A DNA stretch of 64,000 nt from Gnetum montanum (taxonomy: Eukaryota; Streptophyta; Gnetopsida; Gnetales; Gnetaceae), in the NCBI GenBank assembly GCA_015680685.1, contig MNCI01018361.1:537559-601558 (forward strand), read 5' to 3'. Below are positions 58,020 to 64,000 of this stretch, in pieces; positions within the stretch are counted from its first letter, which is position 1; each line of letters starts with the position of its first letter. Under the pieces are notes generated by a model that did not search any database, was not told the origin of the DNA, and saw nothing but the letters and a program-made list of their open reading frames with translations. Made by a program: the position numbers and the translations under genes.

Positions 58020-58870
58020 CGGTTGCTTAGTTAGATGAAATCAACACAAAATTAGACAGAAATGTAAATTATAGCCATATCAAGACACATAGAGATGAAG
58101 AACATGCTCGTTCAAATAAGGAAGTTTCACAACTAGGTGGAGATGGAGTAGATCAAGAGGATGACCACTCTAGCTATGGGAGTATAGGAATCCATTAGTT
58201 AAGGGTTCCAATGGGAGGAAATCCTATTTGTTAGAAAAGAATTCTAAGGGTTCCAATGATGTTAAATACTTCTTCTCTAGGTAAGCGTGATGAGACAAGG
58301 CTTACTAGAACATTTAGAAATGCTACAAGACTTTCATATGTTGTGTTGAAGACTTTTAATGATGTAGATGGCATCAATGCTTTTGCAAGTTGGCTAAAGG
58401 TACTTGAGAAGCATTTTCAATTGGAAGAGGTGCTGAATAACTTTAGGGTACCTATTGTTAAATCAAAATTAGAAGGTATGACCTCTACTTGGTGGGAAAA
58501 GTAGTCCCAGGCTTATGAAAGATGATACAGTTAACCCATTAGAGATTGGGATAATATAGGTTGAAAATAAAATTTGAATAGTCTCATGAAAGGCAAGAAA
58601 CCATTATGAAGTTGAAATTCCCAAGGTAAGGTGACAAGGATGTTAAATAATTCTACATCAAATTTTGTGATCTATTCCATCAAGCTTTAATCTTTTTATG
58701 AGATCTTTTTAAGAGAACATGAACAAGCTTCAATATTTTTAAGAGATCTTAAAATGACATACCAATAGGAGTTATCTTTTTATGAGCCACAAATTCTTAA
58801 TGAGGCTTATGATTTGACACTTAAATCTAAGAAGGAATTAAGTGGATTTAGAAATAGGAGCAAATAAAAT
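58020..58870 (+). pseudogene. Gag fragment of a second gypsy lineage
   Basis: The best segment (58256-58504) reads NDVDGINAFASWLKVLEKHF, QLEEVLNNFRVPIVKSKLEG and TSTWWEK. This is the typical gag pattern W-x-x-x-E-x-x-F ... V-x-x-A/K-x-x-L-x-G-x-A-x-x-WW of chromovirus-like gypsy elements. A continuation near 58620-58700 has DVK-FYIKFCDLFHQ. It differs from the Athila-like gags here. The end is cut by the G4 LTR at 58907. Confidence 0.6.
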
Positions 58871-58906
58871 TCCAAGGATGACAAGTCATGGTTGATTGGA
58901 CCATGT

Positions 58907-59745
58907 TGATGTGAATGCATTAACATGATCCTGTTGACGTGTACCTGTCAACACATGGTTTGATGCATTGATGTAGTATCTAGTCTTGCCTATATAAATG
59001 TGCACACCTGCCACATTTATAGCATTGGTTGATTTATAGCTTAGCCAAAATCTTGCATTTTTTTTCTTCTAGAGTTAGAATATTTTCTAAGTGCCCACAG
59101 TAAGAGTGAAAAGTGTATGGATCTTTATTCGAGCATCGATATACCTGGACACCTCGATGTGAACAATAATAAAGACAAGCTTTCTTCATAAACCTTGTAG
59201 CACTTGGACTTAGCATAATATTTATTTTAATGAATTTATTCTTCATGCAATTTATGTTCAGGCATTTAAGTAATTAATTGGTAGCAGATAATTAATGCAC
59301 ATAAGTATGACCACCTTGAACATACCTTAACGCTTGGTACTCCCAATAGTGCTTAATGCTTGGTAACTTAGTAGTGTTGAAACATGTTTAGTATGTGTAT
59401 GGAAGGTGGGAATGGATTCTTGTGTTAAGATTAGTTAAGTTATTAATTAGTTATTAAATTAATTAAACATTTAATTACTTTATTTTTGGCACTTAGGCAA
59501 ATTAAATGAAAAACATAAAAATGGTAAAAATCATATACCTTAGTTATACATAGCCATATCATTACACCTCACAAGTGGAACCAAGAAGACAACAATCACA
59601 TCTTTTAGATTCACTACCTAGGCAAAAGTGTACTTAGAGGGAAAAAGTGTACTTAGAGAGCTAAAGTCTCTAGAATTCAATTGGATCACTTAGTGAATGC
59701 TAGTGATTTGTATGGCTAGGAGTAGGGACTGCTCACTACTCATCA
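58907..59745 (+). repeat. G4 5' LTR (839 bp)
   Basis: TGATGTGAATGC to CTCATCA. A TATA box (TATATAAA, 58991-58998) and the leader with GAATATTTTCTAAGTGCCCA and TTTATTCGAGC match the other plus-oriented copies. The terminal block GATTTGTATGGCTAGGAGTAG corresponds to ATTCGTATGGTTGGGCATAG at the solo LTR end. Confidence 0.85.
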
Positions 59746-59765
59746 TTGATACCATTGCAAGGAAC
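59746..59765 (+). other. G4 primer binding site
   Basis: TTGATACCATTGCAAGGAAC directly follows the LTR. It is a decayed TTGGxGCCxTTGCCGGGGAC site, the tRNA-Asp-type PBS of Athila-like elements. Confidence 0.55.
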
Positions 59766-59892
59766 TTTAGTGAGCTACATGTACTATCTAGGAGTTAGTG
59801 AAATTATCCAATGATGTTGTAGTGAACATTAAAGTTGAAATCATTAAGAAAAATAATAACAACAAAAGCACACTTTTTTCACAAAAACTAAT

Positions 59893-62000
59893 ATGACTTC
59901 TTCTCACAGGGAAGAGTCTTTGTTGCTATTTGGGCACATTGCCAATCAAAGGTAGGAAGGCCCAAAAGCAACTATGCCCCAATAATGCAAATTGATCTAT
60001 ACTCATTCAAATGAGTATGTTCTAGATTTTACCTTCATCCTGCACTAGGATGAACAATTGTAGTGGAGGGACATGGAGGGAAACATTCTATTGTCACCTA
60101 ATTGATTGGTTCTTGTGATGCTGCTCCAATATCTCATGGGATTGGGTATCCAAAGGCTTAATTTTGAGTACATTGTGCAAGATCATGACTACCATGGTTA
60201 TCATCCCATAGATGCACAATGGAGGAAATATTGATAGATGGAGGTGTGCTACAAGGCATTTAAGGGCAAATGGTTCCTAAATCCCTTGTTCTTGCTAGGC
60301 CAAAAGGAAAGAGAGGATTCCTTCTCTAGGGATTCTCAAAACACTAATTCTCTCCCCTCTTATTTGATGAAGGGACGCTTAACTAGAATTTACAATTAAT
60401 TATAAATAATCTTAGTTTGGGGAAGATTGGGTTCCATGACCATGGGGCTCCAAAGGAGAGAGTCAAGGCAGGAACAATGATAAGCACCACAATAAAGATA
60501 AACATGTTGATCATGGTTGGGACCAAAGGAGAGGGAGTAGGAAGCACCATTCTAGTGCTAGTCCTCCTTCCTCTTTGCCTTCTTCATTCTATCATCTTCC
60601 TTCTCCATCTTTGATTGAAGTTGTAAAGGGAGAGACTATGATGGAGGTGACTGACGGGATAAAGATAATTGTAGACCTCACTGAAATAGTAGAGACCAAG
60701 GGTGTGGGCAATCAAGGGAGGTCCACCATAGAGAAAGAAGAGATAACAGGGGGCATCATAGGCCTCATGGCCATCACAAGGGCCATGACTATGATGAGCC
60801 CTTACTTGCGACTAGAAATATGCTAAACATTGCAAAGGCTATAAGGATTCCAACAAGGCACATGAAAGATAGTTGAATTAAACAGTTGGACATGCACAAT
60901 ATCCCCAAGTTTGAAGGGGGATACAATTCTGATCCATAGAATCATATCTAAGCCTTTCACAATGCATGCGCCTTATAGAATGTGAAGAATGAATGGTAGA
61001 AATTGAAGCTATTCCCTAGCACACTCATCAAGGAAGTTGAAAGTTGGTATTAGTCATTAGAATTAAAATTAATCAGATGATGGAGTATGATGCTTAAACT
61101 TTTCAATGATAAGTATTAAACATACTTCCAAGTCTCTAACCCAAGGAAGTAGATCCAAGGGTGGAAGCAAGGAACACATGAATTCTTGAATGTGGCTATG
61201 GGAAGACATTACTCTTTGTTACATAGGTGCCTAGGTCATGGCTTTTCTCAAAGGGAGTAGCTCTACCATATCATAAATGGGCTTAAAACATAAATGAGGA
61301 GAACTCTTGGGGTTTATGCCCAAGGGAGGCTTTTAGAACTACCATTAGATCAAAAGGCTGATTGAGAAAGTGGCTAAAAAAGTAGGTGAGTTGAGAACAA
61401 GGGAAAGTGTAGAGGAATATAACCAAGACCCTTCCATTTGCAAAAGGGAGGTCTAGTTTTGGGACAATGAGGAGGAGGCACCACTTGAAGAAGTGGTGCA
61501 ATGTAAGATCTTACTCATACAAAAATCTATTTCTGAAATATCGGCTAAGGTAGAAAAATGTGGGACTATTTGGATAAAAAGTTTCAAACTGCTCTTAGAA
61601 TTTTATAGGAGTCTAAAGAGCAAGGTAGCGATCATGGTTGAAGGAGAATGAAGAAAGCTAAACATACCCATTAGACGGGTAAGGGCAAATCTATTGTCAT
61701 TGAAGAGGTTGTGGATTCTAAGATAGATGATGATGGTGGATGTGACATCTACCACTATGAGCATCCTAAGGGATGTTGCCTAGTTGTGTTACATTTGTAG
61801 GAATCTAGGGTATACGCTCTGAATCCTAGATTGACGAAAATACAAGTACCCAGAAAGTTGCCTTATTCTCAAGGAAACTACAAGAAGTTCCACCAACAAG
61901 CCAACTATCTAAGTGGAGCTCGACCTCAAACTCATGAATAGTACCAGAAATGGCATCATCCACAATCATGGGGGATGCCACCACCAAGGTAGCAATATGC
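59893..62000 (+). pseudogene. G4 gag
   Basis: Start ATG 59893 (MTSSHREESLLLFGHIANQR). LDFTFILH, then a stop, then DEQL follows near 60030. A charged low-complexity linker lies at 60417-60826. The gag core at about 60990-61200 has LFPSTLIKEVESWY, LFNDKY and RKWIQGWKQGTHEF-like text broken by stops. The C-terminal part (about 61740-61870) has HYEHPKGCCLVVLHL, ESRVYALNPRL and RKLPYSQGNYKKFHQQ. The start was chosen by agreement with G1 and G3. Confidence 0.75.
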
Positions 62001-62439
62001 TTACCAGTAGCTAGATTCATATGGGTATTATTTTCAATAGCCAATTTCTCCACGTGACTCTTCTAGTCAAGTCTCTTTCGAACACCACTACTACCCTCTT
62101 GAGTATTATAAAGCACAATGTTCAAGAGGGGAATCCACATTTCCATATTACCTTCCTCATACTTTTGCATCTATACCTCCATCCTCAACTTAGTTGCCAC
62201 CTACTCCATCCATGTAGGATGAAATCCTAGCCTAGTCGTAGCAAAAAAACACCACAAGGGATGTTTACTTACAGTTGGCTCTCCAACTAAGTGGTTCAGA
62301 GACCAAAACTTGAAAATCATCCTTTTTCTAAACCAACAATCCTACTAAGCCCGCATAGACACTTGTGGCTATTGACCTTGCTTCTTCTTCCTCCTCTACA
62401 ACATCCTTTGAGATCCCTTCAAATCAAACACCTCCTAAA

Positions 62440-62990
62440 GTGCATACTATCATGTTAACCCATGTAGTCATAGATTGGATAAAGGCTGGACACATTTTTA
62501 GGAAGAGATCTAATCTTGGAGTTTTCTAATTTACTTGAAAATCATTGAGAATGAATCTTTCAAGGATCTTCTAGACTCACGTTTTGGTGTTAATTTGATA
62601 TCTCATGAAATGTGCAAAGCTTGGAACTTGCCTCCTCTCAAGAAGAGTAACATTCATCTTGAGTTAGTAGATCAATCCAACACTATTCCCTTGGGATTGG
62701 TGGAGGACATTATGACCACCATTTGTAGATGGTCCTATCCTACTAACTTCCAAGTGATCCAAGTAGACAACTGCAATGGGGACTTCCTAATCATCTTGGG
62801 AAGGACTTGGTTGAGTACAATAGATGCATTATTGGAAATCAGAGACCTATCCTTAGAGATTTTCAAGAAAAATGATTTTGGAAAAGTTAAGAGGAAGCAC
62901 GTTCCATGCATTACGTATAGTGACATAAGGTGCCACTATGTGCAAAAATTATGGATAGTTAAAAGTACAATAGTCAAAGCATGTAGGTAG
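62440..62990 (+). pseudogene. G4 aspartic protease
   Basis: The domain is open from 62535 to 62990. The active-site region reads DLLDSRFGVNLIS where G3 keeps LLDSGSSVNLIS, so the essential Gly is lost. Downstream come NLPPLKKSNIHLELVDQSN, IPLGLVEDIMTTICRWSYPT, NGDFLIILGRTWLSTIDALL and KRKHVPCITYSDI. The active-site change makes it inactive even where the frame is open. Confidence 0.8.
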
Positions 62991-63289
62991 TGTGCAGATG
63001 TCATAGAAATCCAAAGGTGCATGTATGAAATAGCCACAAAATAGGAGAACAGCTAAAACTAAAAGTAGCTTAACTTTGTGCATGAAACAAACTAAGATCC
63101 TAATGAGTGCCTCCATCAAATGCATGGATGAGATGGAGAAAATCCATCACCAACTCTTCGATGAACTTGATCACACCAATTAGGGAGAGTTGGAAATCCT
63201 TGAGAGATTTAAATAAGAGCCCCTTGAGTTAAAAACTCTACTAGTGAGAATGGAATATGCTTTTTTGAAAAATGGAAAGCTAATCATTG

Positions 63290-64000
63290 TCAATGCCAAC
63301 TTTGCTCCTATGGAGAAAAATAAGTTGTTGGAGGTGGTCAACAAATGGCCAACAATATTTGCTTGGTCATAGCATGACCTAACTAGAATTGATCCATGAT
63401 ATGCCAACATTGCATCTACATAGATTCCTTTATTAAACCAAAGAGGTAGTTGCAGTGGTAATTGAACCCTAAACTAAAGTAGACTATCAAAGAGGAGATT
63501 GAAAAACTCCTTAAGGTGGGGCTCATTTATTGCATTGTAGATAATGAGTAGGTTAGCCCACTTGTGATAGTGCTAAAGAAAGGTGGAAAATGGAGGATTT
63601 GCATCAACTTCTTACTATTGAACATGGTAACATACAAGGATCACTTTTCTTTGCTATTTATGAACCAAGTGTTGGATATCATTTCTAGGTATTATTAATA
63701 TAACTTTCTAGATGATCATAGTCACTATAACCAAATCTAAATAGCACTAGAAGATTAAGCCAAAACCACATTCACAAGTCCTTAGGGAACTTTTGCATAC
63801 AGAAAGATGTTGTTTAGCCTATGCAATGCCCCTACAATATTTCAATGCCTTATCCTGAGCATTTTCCAATAGTAGATTGGTAGTGGGGTGGAAGTCTTCA
63901 TGGATGACTTCTCCACCTATGGGGCTATGTTCGAGAAAGCCCTAGACTATCTTGAGCAAGTGTTGAAAAGGTACATGAAAATAAACCTTAGGCTCAACTG
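63290..64000 (+). pseudogene. G4 reverse transcriptase, 5' part
   Basis: RT entry has TIFAWS (near 63355), then KEEIEKLLKVGLIYCIV, VSPLVIVLKKGGKWRICINF, YKDHFSLLFMNQVLD, then TSP-GTFAYRKMLFSLCNAP and VEVFMDDFSTYGAMFEKAL. The catalytic region MDDFSTYG is the Athila hallmark. It continues unbroken past the point where G1 was split by the caulimovirid insert. The last codons read NLRLN. Several stops are present. Confidence 0.85.

Larger units (their letters stand above)
58907..64000 (+). mobile_element. G4: Athila-like LTR retrotransposon, runs off the window
   Basis: It has a full 5' LTR, PBS, gag, protease and the first part of RT in plus orientation. It is the same family as G1 and G3 by LTR blocks, PBS type and gag start. 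Its right half, second LTR and target duplication lie outside the window. Stops and shifts in every domain show it is dead. Confidence 0.85.

Overview
The window reads as plant nuclear DNA, most likely from a gymnosperm-sized, repeat-bloated genome (inference). It has one intact, intron-rich plant gene, a chloroplast-type cofactor-dependent phosphoglycerate mutase. Around it are layers of old, nested Athila-like and Tat-like Ty3/gypsy elements, a Copia fragment, an L1-like LINE and an endogenous plant pararetrovirus (caulimovirid) fragment. No rRNA, tRNA gene, CRISPR array or bacterial-type operon is visible.

Layout. (1) 50-1275, minus: broken SDE3/MOV10-like RNA helicase pseudogene. (2) About 1290-27030: remains of an Athila-like element on the minus strand ('G1'). 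It was opened by a caulimovirid fragment (about 2086-4200) and by a complete 17.2-kb Tat-like element ('T1', LTR to LTR 6680-23875, 5-bp target duplication CGCCT). Its 5' LTR was hit again by a solo LTR of its own family (25915-26799, target duplication CTTAC). (3) About 27560-31363, plus: an extra-ORF region and 3' LTR of another family member ('G2'). (4) 33751-39520, minus: the phosphoglycerate mutase gene, seven coding exons and a probable 5'-UTR exon, with every junction in phase. (5) About 40260-52980: an L1-like LINE split by a 9.4-kb Athila-like element on the minus strand ('G3', 42583-51969), itself hit by a truncated LTR and a deletion. (6) 54600-56990, minus: Copia pol fragment. (7) About 57000-58870, plus: leader and gag fragment of a different gypsy element. 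(8) 58907-64000, plus: a further Athila-like element ('G4') with 5' LTR, PBS, gag, protease and the first part of RT, running off the window.

The most notable object is inside T1. The gag-protease unit (8172-11926) and the RT-RNase H-integrase unit (17740-21011) are separated by 5.8 kb. In that spacer lies an eight-exon gene on the opposite strand (16987 down to 12567). Its splice phases fit from exon to exon apart from two one-base losses. It would encode about 1,100 residues: an N-terminal FCP1/NIF-like (HAD superfamily) phosphatase fold that has lost catalytic acids, a middle region I do not recognise, a coiled coil, and an acidic His-Glu-Glu repeat tail. It has decayed as T1 gag has, mostly CAG to TAG changes, so it appears to have been a full cargo gene when T1 inserted.

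Order of events inferred from nesting: G1 inserted first, next to the helicase pseudogene. The caulimovirid fragment, T1 and the solo LTR came later, in unknown order among themselves. Independently, the LINE was there before G3, and G3 before its internal LTR. Boundaries marked 'about' are read from loss of similarity, not from exact ends.
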